NCBI RefSeq assembly: GCF_001655685.1
Contig: NZ_LYVF01000174.1
Coordinates: 1 to 64,000 of the forward strand
Origin: Desulfotomaculum copahuensis
Lineage (GTDB): Bacteria > Bacillota > Desulfotomaculia > Desulfotomaculales > Desulfovirgulaceae
DNA length: 64,000 nucleotides
Direction: 5' to 3'
In this document: piece by piece, positions 8,274 through 18,258 of the stretch
How the letters are laid out: each line of letters starts with the position of its first letter
How positions within the stretch are numbered: position 1 is the stretch's first letter
Position numbers and translations under genes: made by a program
Notes under the pieces: model-generated
The model's input: only the letters and a program-made list of their open reading frames with translations
What the model was told of the DNA's origin: nothing
Database searches by the model: none

Positions 8274-11200
8274 TCAGCCGGCCATCCGGCCGGTTTCCTG
8301 CCGTTTACGCCAGAAATCACGCCACCGCACCCCCAGGTCGCCGATTACCGTGTACATCACCGGCACCAGTACCAGGGTGACCAGCGTGGAAACAGTAAGA
8401 CCGAACACCACCACGGTACCCATCGGCGCCTGCGCTTCCGCCCCTTCACCGTAACCCAGCATCAGGGGAAACATGGCCAGCACCGTGGTGCAGGTGGTCA
8501 TCAGAATCGGCCGCAGGCGCACCGGCCCGGCCTGACAGAGCGCCTCCCGGGCGGAAAGGCCCTTCCGGCGCAACTGGTTGGTGTAGTCCACCAGCACAAT
8601 GGCATTGTTTACCACAATACCGATGAGCATGATCACACCGATCAGTGCATTTACGCTGACCGCGTGGTGCATGATCAAAAGTCCCAGCATAACACCGACA
8701 AAAGTGGGTGGCAGTGAGAACATGATGATGAAGGGGCTGAACAGGGACTCGAACTGCCCGGCCATGACCATGTACATCAGAACAATAGCCAGCGGCATGG
8801 CCAACCCCAGGGATTTGAAGGACGAAGCCATATCCTTGGCCTGGCCGCCGAACTGCCAGCTGTAACCGGCGGGGAGGTTCAGCTGATCCAGGCGGGTCTG
8901 GATGTCACGCTGTACCTGGCCCACGCTGCGGCCGAAAACGTCGGCCTGCACGGTCACCTGACGCATCTGGTTCTGCCGCCGGATCACCGCCGGGCCGGCC
9001 GCCGGCTTGACTGTGGCCAGCGCGGTAATAGGCACCTGCGCCCCGCTGGGACTGACCACGGTAATGTCGTTGAGGTGGCTGTAATTGCGGGTGTAATCCT
9101 CCGGCAGTTTGACCACCACGTCCACCGAAGTGGAACCGGCGTTGTAACTGGTCGCCTTAGTTCCGTTATAGTCGGCACGTAAGGTGTTTAATATCTGCTG
9201 CACCGTAATGCCGTACTGGGCGGCCCGCACCCGGTCGATGGTCACATCATATTCGGGGTTGGTTTTATCCATTGTATTCAACACGCTGCGAGTACCCGGC
9301 ACCTGTTCAATCTGCCCGGCCACCAGGTCGCCCAGTTCCCGCAGCACATTTAAATCACTGCCCTGAAGAACTACCTGGATGGCCGCGCCCGAACGGCCGA
9401 AGCCCTGCTGGGCGGCCTGAATGTTGATTTGCGCCCCCGGGATCAAGGCCGTTTTATTGCGCAACTCCTCAATGATTTGGAAAACGCTGCGTTTGCGCTC
9501 GGACAGCGGCTTGAGGGTGACATTGATGCTGGCCGTGTTGGTGGCCGACTGGGAAGAGATAAAGTTTCCCCCCGGACTGCCCACCACGGTGTAAACCGTA
9601 TCCGTTTCCGGCATATGGCGGATCAGCTGTTCAATTTGCCCGGCCACCTGGTTGGTCACGGCCAGTTTGGTACCCTGGGCCATACTGATACCAACCGAGT
9701 ACTGCCCCTGATCCTGGTTGGGCATCAGCTCGAATCCGACCACGGGAATCAGGGCCAGACTGCCCGCCAGCATCAGGACGGTGGCCGCCAGAACGGTTTT
9801 CCGGTGACTGAGCGCCCAGCGCAAGAACCTTTCATAATGCGATTTTAACTTTTCCACCCCGCGCGTAAAGACGGCTGACGGGTTCCAACGGCTGCCACCG
9901 GTCAGATCAACACTGAAGGACTTGCCCCGCATCAGTTTGGCCGCCAGCATGGGCACCAGGGTGAGCGCCCCGACCAGCGCGGCCAGGTGGGAAAAGACCA
10001 CCGCCAGGGCCATGGGCATGAAAATCTGGGAAGCAAATCCCTGCACAAATACAATGGGGGCAAAAACACTGATCTGGGACAAGGCGCTGGCCATGACCGC
10101 CGTGCCCACCTCGGCCGTACCCTGTTTGGCGGCCTCTTCCGCGCCGCAGCCGGACTCGCGGTAACGGAAGATGCTTTCGATCACCACCACGGCGAAGTCC
10201 ACCAGGGAGCCCATGCCCAGGGCCAGGCCGCCCAGAGAAATGGTATTGATGGTCTGGCCGGCGAAGTACAGGGCGGCGAAAGTGGAAATCATGGCAATGG
10301 GAATCACAATGGCGATTACCGCCGTGGTGCGCACCCGCCGCAGGAACAGCCAGAGCACTACCAGGGCGAACAGGCCGCCGAGCAGGGTGTGGTTGATCAC
10401 CGTATCGATGGACTGCCGGATGTATTTGGCCTGGTCGCTGATCACAGTCAGCTTGACACCCGGCGGCAGCACCCGGTTGATGTCCGGGATAACTTTCTGT
10501 ACATTGCCGGAAACCTGCACCGTATTGCCGCCGGACATTTTCATCACGTCCAGGCTCACACAGGGCAGGCCGTTCACCCGGGCCAGTTCTGTCACATCCG
10601 CATAGGCGTCATTCACCTGCGCCAGATCGGAAATCTTAATCGTGCCGCCGGAGGGCAGGCGCACCGGCACATTGAGCACATCACCGGGAGTGATGAACTG
10701 GCCGTTCACATGCAGGTCGATCTCCTGGTTGCCCTTGTTCACCAGGCCGGCGTCCCCCTGCATGTTATCGCTTTGCAGCGCCTGGATGACCTGGGTGATG
10801 GACAGACCGTAATTCTGCAACCGGGACGGGTCCACCAGCACCTGGATCTGCCGCGTTTTGCCGCCGTTCACATTGACCGCCGACACGCCGCCCACCTGCT
10901 GCAGGCGCGGCGTCACCACATCGTCGGCCAACTGCTTCAGCTGCTCCACACTGGCGTCCTTTCCGGCCAGGGCCAGGGTCATGATCGGCATGCTGTTCGG
11001 GTCTATGCGCATGATCATCGGCGCCCCGGCGTCCGAGGGCAGCCGGCCGGACACCTGGTTGATCTTGTCCCGCATGTCGGCCACGGCCTGATCCATATTG
11101 GTACCATAATTAAAGCGTACGATAACCATTGACTGGCCGTTGCGGGAAATGGAATCCACTTCATTGACATTGGATACGGTGCTCATCACCGCTTCCACCG

Positions 11201-11396
11201 GTTTGGTCACCTGTTCCTCCACTACTGAAGGAGTTGATCCACTCCAGGAAGTGGAGACCATAGCCACCGGAATGTCCAGGCTGGGATAGAGATCCACCGG
11301 CAGAAGGGGCAGCGCCACCAAACCGAGGAGGATCAGCGCCACCATGATCATGGAGATGAGCACGGGGCGGTCGACGGAAAGATCGGCTATTTTCAT
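8274..11396 (-). CDS. RND efflux pump permease (HAE1/AcrB family)
   Basis: A 1040-residue inner-membrane RND pump with the usual layout: one N-terminal membrane helix, a large extracytoplasmic domain, six helices, a second extracytoplasmic domain and five or more helices. The N-terminal LSVDRPVLISMIMVALILLG and the helix-4 stretch GLALGMGSLVDFAVVVIES are diagnostic. The proton-relay position normally DD or DN reads D400-F401 here, so one acidic partner is missing. The start overlaps the adaptor stop by four bases, so the two are co-translated. No TolC-like outer-membrane factor is encoded nearby, consistent with a Gram-positive host. Confidence 0.93.
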   Translation of the reverse strand: MKIADLSVDRPVLISMIMVALILLGLVALPLLPVDLYPSLDIPVAMVSTSWSGSTPSVVEEQVTKPVEAVMSTVSNVNEVDSISRNGQSMVIVRFNYGTNMDQAVADMRDKINQVSGRLPSDAGAPMIMRIDPNSMPIMTLALAGKDASVEQLKQLADDVVTPRLQQVGGVSAVNVNGGKTRQIQVLVDPSRLQNYGLSITQVIQALQSDNMQGDAGLVNKGNQEIDLHVNGQFITPGDVLNVPVRLPSGGTIKISDLAQVNDAYADVTELARVNGLPCVSLDVMKMSGGNTVQVSGNVQKVIPDINRVLPPGVKLTVISDQAKYIRQSIDTVINHTLLGGLFALVVLWLFLRRVRTTAVIAIVIPIAMISTFAALYFAGQTINTISLGGLALGMGSLVDFAVVVIESIFRYRESGCGAEEAAKQGTAEVGTAVMASALSQISVFAPIVFVQGFASQIFMPMALAVVFSHLAALVGALTLVPMLAAKLMRGKSFSVDLTGGSRWNPSAVFTRGVEKLKSHYERFLRWALSHRKTVLAATVLMLAGSLALIPVVGFELMPNQDQGQYSVGISMAQGTKLAVTNQVAGQIEQLIRHMPETDTVYTVVGSPGGNFISSQSATNTASINVTLKPLSERKRSVFQIIEELRNKTALIPGAQINIQAAQQGFGRSGAAIQVVLQGSDLNVLRELGDLVAGQIEQVPGTRSVLNTMDKTNPEYDVTIDRVRAAQYGITVQQILNTLRADYNGTKATSYNAGSTSVDVVVKLPEDYTRNYSHLNDITVVSPSGAQVPITALATVKPAAGPAVIRRQNQMRQVTVQADVFGRSVGQVQRDIQTRLDQLNLPAGYSWQFGGQAKDMASSFKSLGLAMPLAIVLMYMVMAGQFESLFSPFIIMFSLPPTFVGVMLGLLIMHHAVSVNALIGVIMLIGIVVNNAIVLVDYTNQLRRKGLSAREALCQAGPVRLRPILMTTCTTVLAMFPLMLGYGEGAEAQAPMGTVVVFGLTVSTLVTLVLVPVMYTVIGDLGVRWRDFWRKRQETGRMAG

Positions 11397-12703
11397 TTTC
11401 CCGCCCCCTGTTTGAGGCGGCCGATTATTCCCTTGGTCCCGGCCTGATCCGCGCTTTGCACCACTGTCACTTTGGTGCCGTCGGAAAGCAGGTTCTGCCC
11501 GTTAATCACCAACTGTTCACCAGGCTTGAGGCCGCTTAACACCACCGCCTTGTCGCTGGACACCGCCCCCAACTGCACCATGTGCATGTGCGCCACACCA
11601 TTATCCACCGTGAAAACTTCACTCCCCTGGGGAGTTTCCACCACCGCCTGCACCGGAACGACAATACCCGGCCGGGTGTTCAACCCGGTAAATACCACTG
11701 AAGCCGTCATGCCGGGCCGCATGTTCCGGCCGGGGTTGGCGATCTGAATCTTCACCGGATAGGCGTGGCTTGCTTGATCCAGCACCGGACTTACCCTGAG
11801 CACTTTGCCCGCAAATGTTTTCGATCCCAGTTCCGGCACGCTGATTTGCGCCTCCGTTCCGGGATGAATGCCCGCAATGACCTGATCGGAAACATTTACT
11901 GTCACCTGCAGCGGATCGAGTTGGGCAATATTGAACAAAGCCGTCTGGGGAGAAACCATTTCCCCCGTTTCAATGTTTTTGCTGGCCACCACCCCGTCCA
12001 CCGGCGAAGTAATGGTCAACTCGCTCAACTGCTGCTGGATAATGGCTACCGCCGCCTGATCCTTGTCCAGCATGGCCCGGGCCACCGCCACACTGTCCCC
12101 GCTCTGAGCCAGGTTATAGGCTTTTTCCGCCGCCTGCAATTGCGACAGGCCGTCGTCCATTTTCAGGCGGGACTGCTCCAACTGCTGTTTGGTGGCCGCT
12201 CCGCTGTTGTATAATGTTTCATATCGCTGGTAATCCGCCCGTGCCTGTTCATAACCGGCCCTGGCCTGATCCAGGGCCGCTTTGGCCTGGGCAAGTGAAT
12301 TGACGGTTCCATCCTGTGCGCTTTGTAATTGCGCCTGGTCCACCTGGACCTGCGCCCGGGTTTGGGCCAGTTGTTTTTCCAGATCGCTGGGATCGAGCTG
12401 AGCCAGCACCTCTCCGCTATGTACGGCCTGTCCCATATCCGCGTATACCGTCTGCACCCTGGCCGCCACCTTCGCGCCCACGGCGGTTTCCAGATTGGCG
12501 GAGATCATTCCCGTCAATGTATTTACGCTGCTCAAATCGCCCAACCGGACCGTCACGATCTGAACCGGCACGGTCTGCATTCCCCGCCCCCGGGCAACCG
12601 CAGTTGAAGGCTTGCGGCCGTGCAGTACGACCACCAGAACAATCAGCGCCAAAACCAGCACCACGGAAACAATCAATTTTTTTTCGGCCAGCAATTTTTT
12701 CAC
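11393..12703 (-). CDS. RND periplasmic-adaptor (membrane fusion) protein
   Basis: A 436-residue HlyD/AcrA-like adaptor that couples to the RND pump encoded next. It has an N-terminal membrane anchor (IVSVVLVLALIVLVVVLHG), a lipoyl/barrel-sandwich half-motif near residues 60-90, a long coiled-coil hairpin rich in Gln, Ala and Leu, and a C-terminal beta-barrel and membrane-proximal domain. The GTG at 12703 is chosen over an ATG at 12754 because GGGAGAGGG lies upstream of it and it begins the expected basic N-terminus MKKLLAEKK. It sits downstream of a MarR regulator and an ABC exporter, all on the same strand. Confidence 0.9.
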   Translation of the reverse strand: MKKLLAEKKLIVSVVLVLALIVLVVVLHGRKPSTAVARGRGMQTVPVQIVTVRLGDLSSVNTLTGMISANLETAVGAKVAARVQTVYADMGQAVHSGEVLAQLDPSDLEKQLAQTRAQVQVDQAQLQSAQDGTVNSLAQAKAALDQARAGYEQARADYQRYETLYNSGAATKQQLEQSRLKMDDGLSQLQAAEKAYNLAQSGDSVAVARAMLDKDQAAVAIIQQQLSELTITSPVDGVVASKNIETGEMVSPQTALFNIAQLDPLQVTVNVSDQVIAGIHPGTEAQISVPELGSKTFAGKVLRVSPVLDQASHAYPVKIQIANPGRNMRPGMTASVVFTGLNTRPGIVVPVQAVVETPQGSEVFTVDNGVAHMHMVQLGAVSSDKAVVLSGLKPGEQLVINGQNLLSDGTKVTVVQSADQAGTKGIIGRLKQGAGK

Positions 12704-12887
12704 AAAATATTCCCTCTCCCCGCTTTTACTTGTAAAACGGTCAACTACAGTCATTTAACGCTGTGCGGAATCCCTGGGCCGCACCATCATCATTATAAAC
12801 GATTCATCCTGATTTTGTATAAAAAAGTAGCCGGTTAACAGATTCTTAACTTGATAAGCGTACACCACCCGAGGCAGCAAAATTTTT

Positions 12888-12919
12888 GCGGCCGGCGACA
12901 GCCGGCCATCACCGGCCGC
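12888..12919 (-). terminator. Hairpin after the ABC permease gene
   Basis: GCGGCCGG and CCGGCCGC form an 8-bp GC-rich stem. On the minus strand it is followed by AAAAATTTT, a weak T-run, so readthrough into the RND adaptor gene is plausible. Confidence 0.4.
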
Positions 12920-12929
12920 AACAAACAGA

Positions 12930-13766
12930 TCAGGCCACCACCTGCGGGTAGAGGTAGGTGGCAATAATGGTAAACGCCACACAGGCCGCCAGCAGCACCC
13001 CCACGTCGAGCGGCCAGTTGGCCAGTTGGCCGGTGACCAGGGCGCCGCGCAGGAAGTCCACCATGTAACTGAGCGGGTTCACTGCAGCCACCACCCGCAG
13101 CCAGTCGGGCATGATGGAAACGGGATACAGGGCGTTGGAGGCAAAAAACAGCGGCATGGTGAGCAACTGCCCGATGCCCATGAAACGCTCGCGTGTTTTT
13201 ACCAGCGCGGCAATGATCATGGACAGGGTGGCAAAAGTAACCGCCCCCAGAATGGCTACGCCGGCCGCCGACAACAAATCCACCGGATGCCAGCGCAAGG
13301 GCACGCCGATCAATGCGGCCAGCAGGAAAACAATCGCCGCCTGACTGAGCGCGCGCACCCCGGCCGCCAGCGCCTTGCCCAGCACCAGGGCCACCCGGGG
13401 AATGGGCATGGCCAGGAACTTTTGCAAAACCCCCATGTCTTTTTCCCAGATGATCGAGATGCCGAAAAAGATGGCGATAAACATTACCGACTGGGAGAGA
13501 ATGCCCGGGGTCATAAAGGCCTGGTAGGCCACACCGCCGGTATCGAAGGCGCGCACCCGGCTGAAAGCCTGACCGAAAATGAGCAGCCAGAGCACCGGCT
13601 GCACCGCCCGGGTTAAAAGCTCGGTGGGATCATGGCGCAATTTGCGCACTTCCATTTCCGCGATGGCCAGCACATCCGTCAGCGTACGCTGTATTACGCC
13701 GCCGGCCGCGGAAGCCGGCCCTTCAACCGAGACGCCGGCTGGTACGGCGCACCTGCCTGAGTTCAC
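12930..13766 (-). CDS. ABC-2 type exporter permease
   Basis: A 278-residue ABC-2 membrane subunit with about six hydrophobic segments. It pairs with the ATPase encoded immediately upstream to export a drug or lipid-like molecule. Features include the PTELLTRAVQPVLWLLIFGQ stretch near residues 50-70 and the conserved LSYMVDFLRG near the end. The GTG at 13766 has GGAGGGAG upstream, so the longer frame to 13820 is probably not used. It overlaps the end of the ATPase gene by 44 bases. Family members are annotated as daunorubicin/multidrug exporters; the substrate here is unknown. Confidence 0.87.
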   Translation of the reverse strand: MNSGRCAVPAGVSVEGPASAAGGVIQRTLTDVLAIAEMEVRKLRHDPTELLTRAVQPVLWLLIFGQAFSRVRAFDTGGVAYQAFMTPGILSQSVMFIAIFFGISIIWEKDMGVLQKFLAMPIPRVALVLGKALAAGVRALSQAAIVFLLAALIGVPLRWHPVDLLSAAGVAILGAVTFATLSMIIAALVKTRERFMGIGQLLTMPLFFASNALYPVSIMPDWLRVVAAVNPLSYMVDFLRGALVTGQLANWPLDVGVLLAACVAFTIIATYLYPQVVA

Positions 13767-14526
13767 GGTAACTCCCTCCTTCCGTATCCAGTTGATTGCC
13801 TGTATAATGAGTAAACACATCGTCCATGGAAGCAGCGGGATCGCCCATTTTTTCCTTCAACTCCAATGGCGTGCCGGTGGCCACCATCTCACCGTGATTC
13901 AATATACCGACCCGGTTGCAGACCGTGTCGGCCTCCTCCATATAATGAGTGGTCAGCAGGATGGCCATCCGGTAGGTGTGGCGCAACTCCTCCAGCTTCT
14001 CCCAAACACCTTTGCGCGCCACCGGATCCAGCCCCACCGTGGGCTCATCCAGGAAGAGCACCCGGGGATAGTGCAGCACGGCCTGGCTGATCTCCAGCCG
14101 GCGCACCATGCCGCCGGAATAATTGCGTACCAGCCGGCCGGCGGCGTCATCCAGCTGCATAAAATGCAGCATGTCATTGATGCGCCTTTCCCTTTCCACT
14201 CCCTTCAAACCCAATAGTTTGGCAAAGATAAGCATATTTTCATACCCGGTCAGGGTGCCGTCGGCCGACAAGGCCTGAGGCACATAACCGATGCACTGGC
14301 GCACCCGGCCCGCCTGCCGGCACGTGTCGTAACCGCAGATGAGCGCCCGGCCGCCGTCGGGACGTAAAAGGGTGGTCAGCATGCGCACAATGGTGGTCTT
14401 GCCCGCCCCGTTGGGCCCCAGCAGGCCGAACACCTCCCCGGCGTCAATGCTGAAGGAGACCCCGTTCACCGCCACATGGCCGCCAAAAGATTTTTGCAGC
14501 TGCTCAACCCTGACAATGGCTTTCAA
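13723..14526 (-). CDS. ABC exporter ATP-binding protein (DrrA-like)
   Basis: A 267-residue ABC ATPase. Walker A is GPNGAGKTT, the Q-loop is YVPQALSAD, the signature is NYSGGMVRRLEI, Walker B is VLFLDEPTVGLDP and the switch histidine lies in TTHYMEEAD. The C-terminal extension of about 40 residues is typical of DrrA-like subunits. The TTG at 14526 is preceded by AAGGGGGG and overlaps the end of the MarR gene by 23 bases. MarR, ATPase and permease are therefore translationally coupled, which suggests a drug-responsive export operon. Confidence 0.92.
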   Translation of the reverse strand: MKAIVRVEQLQKSFGGHVAVNGVSFSIDAGEVFGLLGPNGAGKTTIVRMLTTLLRPDGGRALICGYDTCRQAGRVRQCIGYVPQALSADGTLTGYENMLIFAKLLGLKGVERERRINDMLHFMQLDDAAGRLVRNYSGGMVRRLEISQAVLHYPRVLFLDEPTVGLDPVARKGVWEKLEELRHTYRMAILLTTHYMEEADTVCNRVGILNHGEMVATGTPLELKEKMGDPAASMDDVFTHYTGNQLDTEGGSYRELRQVRRTSRRLG

Positions 14527-14983
14527 CCGGCACCCCCCCTTCTTCCAGCCGGTCCAGTACTTTCGAGAGCGTCTCATACAACCGGCGCTTCTCATCCCCG
14601 TCAAGCGGTTCAAAAAGGGCGGAAAGCGCAACGCGCCTTTCCCGCCGCCAGGCCTGAAACACCGTTCGTCCCTGATCGGTCAAGCGGGCGGTCACCACCC
14701 GCTCGTCCGCCGTGCCCCGTTGCCGGCAAACCAGACCGTCACGCTCCAGCCGTTTGATGGCGATGGTCACCGCACTCGAGCCGGTGCCCATGCGTGCAGC
14801 CAGATCTTTTATGCGCTGCGGGCCGAAACGGTGCAAAACATGCAGGATCCAGTACTGCTCGGGGGTGATCTTGCCCTGTTTCACCGGATGAGAGAGCATA
14901 CGCCAGCCGCGCCAGACCTGCCAGAGGGCGTCGGCTATTCTTTCAGTCAAGACAGCTTCCTCATTATCCACCTCAAACACCAC
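14504..14983 (-). CDS. MarR-family transcriptional regulator
   Basis: A winged-helix MarR regulator of up to 159 residues. The core MGTGSSAVTIAIKRLERDGL is the recognition helix region and the following wing carries the MarR-type acidic-basic pair in RGTADERVVTARLTDQG. It heads the efflux operon and probably represses it until a ligand binds. Two starts are possible: a GTG at 14983, or a TTG 11 codons further in (MTERIADALWQV) with a GAGGA site upstream. Position and family support autoregulation; no operator could be assigned. Confidence 0.88.
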   Translation of the reverse strand: MVFEVDNEEAVLTERIADALWQVWRGWRMLSHPVKQGKITPEQYWILHVLHRFGPQRIKDLAARMGTGSSAVTIAIKRLERDGLVCRQRGTADERVVTARLTDQGRTVFQAWRRERRVALSALFEPLDGDEKRRLYETLSKVLDRLEEGGVPVESHCQG

Positions 14984-15029
14984 CTTCAGGTTTTAATTAT
15001 ACCCCCAAAAGGTTTGACGGTAAATATTT

Positions 15030-15084
15030 TAACAAAAAAAATAACCAGGAGTTTTTCTTCGCCGGTGCGAGGGAACCCCTGGTT
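15030..15084 (-). terminator. Intrinsic terminator of the DHA2 MFS gene
   Basis: On the minus strand AACCAGG (15078-15084 complement) pairs with CCTGGTT (15043-15049 complement) and is followed by ATTTTTTTTGTT. It separates the MFS gene from the MarR operon downstream. Confidence 0.7.
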
Positions 15085-15108
15085 CAATGAAAAACCGATG
15101 GTATAAAA

Positions 15109-16824
15109 TCAACTCTTGTTTTCGTAAATATACCTTTCGCCGCGCATAAAGGAAGCAATGGCGGCAATCAAGGACATAGCGGCGGAAATGTAAAAAGCGA
15201 TGCGCAAGCTGGCCATAAAAGCCGGTGCAATGGTCAACGGGAAAAAGTCCTTGCCCAGTACATAGGCCCGGCTGGCCGCCGGCAAATGGGCCAGCACCCC
15301 GGGCGGAATCAGGCTGCTCATCGGGTTGTAACCCAGGAAAGCGGCAAACAGCGCGCCGGTGGGCGGCAATTCGGCCACTTTTGCCGCCCAGGCGGTTGGA
15401 ATGCCGGCCGATACCAGGCCTTGGTACAGCACCGGCGGCAGGTTGTGGGCCAGACCGGCAATGACAATGCTGAAAAACAGCGCCATGCTCAAGAGCATAC
15501 CGGAATTTTGAATCGTGGAACGCATACCGGAAGATACGCCCCGGTGCTCCGGCGGCACCGCATTCATGATCGCCGTGGTGTTTGGAGCGGCAAACATACC
15601 CATGCCCAGGCCCAGAATGATCAGGATGACCAAAAAGGGAGCGTAAGCAAAATTCGCCGGCAGCGTGACGAGCAAAAGGAAACCGAGCACGGACAGCAGC
15701 ATGCCTCCGGTGGCAAACCCGCGCGCGCCGAAACGGTCCGAAAGCCAGCCGCTTAAAGGTCCCATAATGAAGAAACCGACCATCATGGGCATCATGTAAA
15801 TGCCTGCCCACAGCGGCGTGTCGGCAAAACTGTAGCCGTGCAGGGGCAGCCAGATGCCTTGCAGCCAGATGACAAGCATGAACTGCAATCCGCCCCGGGC
15901 CACGGAGGACAAAAAGCCGCTCAGGTTGCCGGCCATAAACATGCGGATGCGGAAAAGATCCAGCCGGAACATGGGCTGTTCAACCCGCAGTTCGATGAAG
16001 ACAAAGGCGACCAGCAAGACCAGCCCTAAAATGATTCCGGCGATGACCAGAGGGTTGCCCCAGCCCATCTTTGAGTGTCCGTAGGGCATGATGCCGTATG
16101 TCAACGCCAAGAGCAGGATGGTCAGTCCCACGCCAAAGGTGGCGTTGCCGGCCAAATCGAGCTTTTGCTTACCTTTGATCACACCGGTTTCCCTGAGCTT
16201 GAGATAAGCCCAGACAGTGCCAATCAAACCCACCGGCACGCTGACCAGAAAAACCAGCCGCCAGTGGACGGCGGCCAGAAAACCGCCGATAACCAGACCG
16301 AGCAACGAACCGCCGATGGCCGCAATCTGGTTCAGCCCCATGGCCATACCACGCTCGGCGGGGGGAAAGGCATCGGTCAGTATGGCCGTGCTGTTGGAAA
16401 AAAGAAAACCGGCTCCCACGCCCTGGACCAGGCGGAAGACAATCAATTCAACGGCACCCGCGCTGCCCGTACCGGGGGTGAGGTAGAGCAAAATTGAACC
16501 AAGGGTGAAGATGGCAAAACCAAGGTTATACAGGCGCACCCGGCCGAACATGTCGGAAATGCGGCCGAAGGAAACCAAAAGAGTGGCCGTGACCACCGTA
16601 TACCCCATGAGCAGCCAGAGCAGGTAGGTGGACTGGCCGGGGGCCAGGGGATTGATTTGAATTCCCCGGAAAATGGCCGGCAGGGAAATCATGATGATAT
16701 TTCCGTTGAGCGCAGCCATCAGGATACCCAGAGTGGTATTGGAAAGAGCAATCCACTTGTATCCCGGCGCCACCCGCTTCTCCACCCGACCGACCCGCTC
16801 ACTTGATGCGATGCTGGTACTCAC
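15109..16824 (-). CDS. DHA2-family MFS transporter
   Basis: A 571-residue, roughly 14-helix MFS exporter, distinct from the one at 6.6-8.1 kb. Diagnostic stretches are the motif-A-like [17 protein letters not shown] and the motif-C-like [21 protein letters not shown] large loop near residues 460-530 is inserted before the last helices ([13 protein letters not shown] and following), larger than in the other DHA2 copy. Start choice lies between TTG 16833 and GTG 16824; both have AAAGGAAAGAGG nearby. A clear promoter precedes it on the minus strand. The substrate is unknown. Confidence 0.83.
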   Translation of the reverse strand: MSTSIASSERVGRVEKRVAPGYKWIALSNTTLGILMAALNGNIIMISLPAIFRGIQINPLAPGQSTYLLWLLMGYTVVTATLLVSFGRISDMFGRVRLYNLGFAIFTLGSILLYLTPGTGSAGAVELIVFRLVQGVGAGFLFSNSTAILTDAFPPAERGMAMGLNQIAAIGGSLLGLVIGGFLAAVHWRLVFLVSVPVGLIGTVWAYLKLRETGVIKGKQKLDLAGNATFGVGLTILLLALTYGIMPYGHSKMGWGNPLVIAGIILGLVLLVAFVFIELRVEQPMFRLDLFRIRMFMAGNLSGFLSSVARGGLQFMLVIWLQGIWLPLHGYSFADTPLWAGIYMMPMMVGFFIMGPLSGWLSDRFGARGFATGGMLLSVLGFLLLVTLPANFAYAPFLVILIILGLGMGMFAAPNTTAIMNAVPPEHRGVSSGMRSTIQNSGMLLSMALFFSIVIAGLAHNLPPVLYQGLVSAGIPTAWAAKVAELPPTGALFAAFLGYNPMSSLIPPGVLAHLPAASRAYVLGKDFFPLTIAPAFMASLRIAFYISAAMSLIAAIASFMRGERYIYENKS

Positions 16825-16877
16825 ACGCTTCAAACCTCTTTCCTTTAGTGGATTAATATTTCTGATTACGAAAAATA

Positions 16878-16905
16878 ATTTTACCACTTCCGCCGGCTTT
16901 GTCAA
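16878..16905 (-). promoter_or_regulatory. Promoter of the DHA2 MFS gene
   Basis: On the minus strand TTGACA (16905-16900), a 16-base spacer and TAAAAT (16883-16878) match the vegetative consensus, 54 bases before the MFS start. Confidence 0.6.
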
Positions 16906-16970
16906 TAGATACTTTTCCCCGATCCGGCGGCCGGCAAAAAGTTATATTCTTACAATGTTGCTTATTACGC

Positions 16971-17000
16971 AAAAAAATAAGAAGACTGGGCGCCTTCTTA
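16971..17000 (-). terminator. Intrinsic terminator downstream of the osmC-like gene
   Basis: On the minus strand TAAGAAG and CTTCTTA form a 7-bp stem around GCGCCCAGT, followed directly by a run of seven T. Confidence 0.75.
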
Positions 17001-17118
17001 TTTCACATCCCGGAACGGGAAAAACAGCCGTTTTTACTTCTGATGGAATGATCTGGAGCAAGCCGGGAAGCTTCCACGCAAAGGGCTTCTCCTGTTCACC
17101 GGATGGAGGCCGGCAAAA

Positions 17119-17559
17119 CTACTCACCGGTGACCTTTTTCACCACTTCCACGCCTTTCAAGGTATCCGACACCGGACAGCGCTCTTCAATCAACTCCAGC
17201 AAACGCTTTATATTCCGTTCCGGCGAAGGAGAGTCGATATGGATATGATAACGGATCTGCTGATAACCCTTGCGCACATCGCTTTTTTTGCCCAAGAACC
17301 CGTCCGGATCCAGGTCGCCTTCCAACTCCACCCGGAAATCCTTGAGTTCCACGTGGCAGGCCGGGGCAAAGGCGGCGGCGCAAACGGACATACAGCCACC
17401 CAGGGAACAAAGAAGCAATTCCACCGGATTCATGGCTTTATCATTTCCGCCCAATTCCGGAGGTTCATCAACGGCCACCTGAAAACCCCTGGCCCGGCCC
17501 TGACAGTACATGCCCTCGCCGCTCCAGCGGACAGAAGCGGTAAAAGTGGTTTTTGCCAT
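17119..17559 (-). CDS. OsmC-family protein
   Basis: A 146-residue OsmC/Ohr-fold protein. The two redox cysteines of the family are present: C56 in SLGGC and C128 in EERCPVSDTLKG. Ohr-type members reduce organic hydroperoxides in the cytoplasm; this one belongs to the broader YhfA-like branch whose substrate is less clear. The ATG at 17559, with GGAGGG upstream, is preferred over an ATG six codons earlier. It lies 101 bases downstream of a PadR regulator on the same strand and ends with a strong terminator. Confidence 0.87.
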   Translation of the reverse strand: MAKTTFTASVRWSGEGMYCQGRARGFQVAVDEPPELGGNDKAMNPVELLLCSLGGCMSVCAAAFAPACHVELKDFRVELEGDLDPDGFLGKKSDVRKGYQQIRYHIHIDSPSPERNIKRLLELIEERCPVSDTLKGVEVVKKVTGE

Positions 17560-17660
17560 AAAAAAACATCCCTCCATGACATATTTTGGTTTTGTCTTGC
17601 CTTTATATCAAAATACCCTTTTAAAATTACGCCAGTGCGGCGTATCAACAGTATGGACGG

Positions 17661-18047
17661 CTAACCTCCGGTGTTGAATTCCCGCCGGTAACGGCTCAAG
17701 AAATTTTCAAGCCTCTGTTTATTATGTTCCACACTTTCGGCCCAGGCATGCAACAATTCCTCCCCTTCCGGCGTCAAGCGGTACAATCTTTTCGCCGGAC
17801 CGCCGCCACCGGTTTCCCAGCGTGACGAAACCAGGCCCTCTTCCTCCATACGGCGCAAATTACGGTAGACCGTGCCCGGATCGGCCTCGTTATCCGTAAA
17901 GCCGAATTCCTCCAGGCTATGAATCAAATCATAGCCGTGCGTAGATTGACGGTGTAACAAAAGCAGCAGGCAGGGCTGAACAAACCGCTCCATCGGCGCG
18001 CCGGCGCACTTGCAATCGCCGTGCCGGTGGCCGGAACCGTGATCCAT
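17661..18047 (-). CDS. PadR-family transcriptional regulator
   Basis: A 128-residue PadR winged-helix regulator with THGYDLIHSLEEFGF, DPGTVYRNLRRMEEEGLV and RLYRLTPEGEELL. The N-terminus, MDHGSGHRHGDCKCAG, is rich in His and Cys, unlike most PadR proteins, and could bind metal; this is inference. It is paralogous to the PadR at 19.8-20.2 kb. The ATG at 18047 is used, with GGGGGGAT upstream; a TTG two codons earlier is also possible. It may control the OsmC gene that follows. Confidence 0.83.
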   Translation of the reverse strand: MDHGSGHRHGDCKCAGAPMERFVQPCLLLLLHRQSTHGYDLIHSLEEFGFTDNEADPGTVYRNLRRMEEEGLVSSRWETGGGGPAKRLYRLTPEGEELLHAWAESVEHNKQRLENFLSRYRREFNTGG

Positions 18048-18135
18048 GCACAAGGCAATCCCCCCCGTAATCATACTTTGTTATAATTATACCGCAATAG
18101 CTGCTTAAACTCCAATTTAACCAGCAACTGGCAGT

Positions 18136-18167
18136 AAAAAAACACCGCACCTGTTGCCAGTACGGTG
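18136..18167 (-). terminator. Intrinsic terminator of the chromate transporter gene
   Basis: On the minus strand CACCGTAC pairs with GTGCGGTG around TGGCAACAG, followed by a run of seven T. It separates the ChrA gene from the PadR gene downstream. Confidence 0.7.
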
Positions 18168-18258
18168 ATTTCTCCAGATCCGGAAACCCGGATTAAATCC
18201 GGCAGGCGCCGGTATCAAGACGGTGCCCGTAACCAGGGGATTTCGGGATGCCAAGGTT

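Noticed and set aside
9987-11132. A 381-codon plus-strand frame opposite the RND pump
   Set aside because: Composition (His/Gln/Gly) and lack of a binding site mark it as a shadow of the RND gene.
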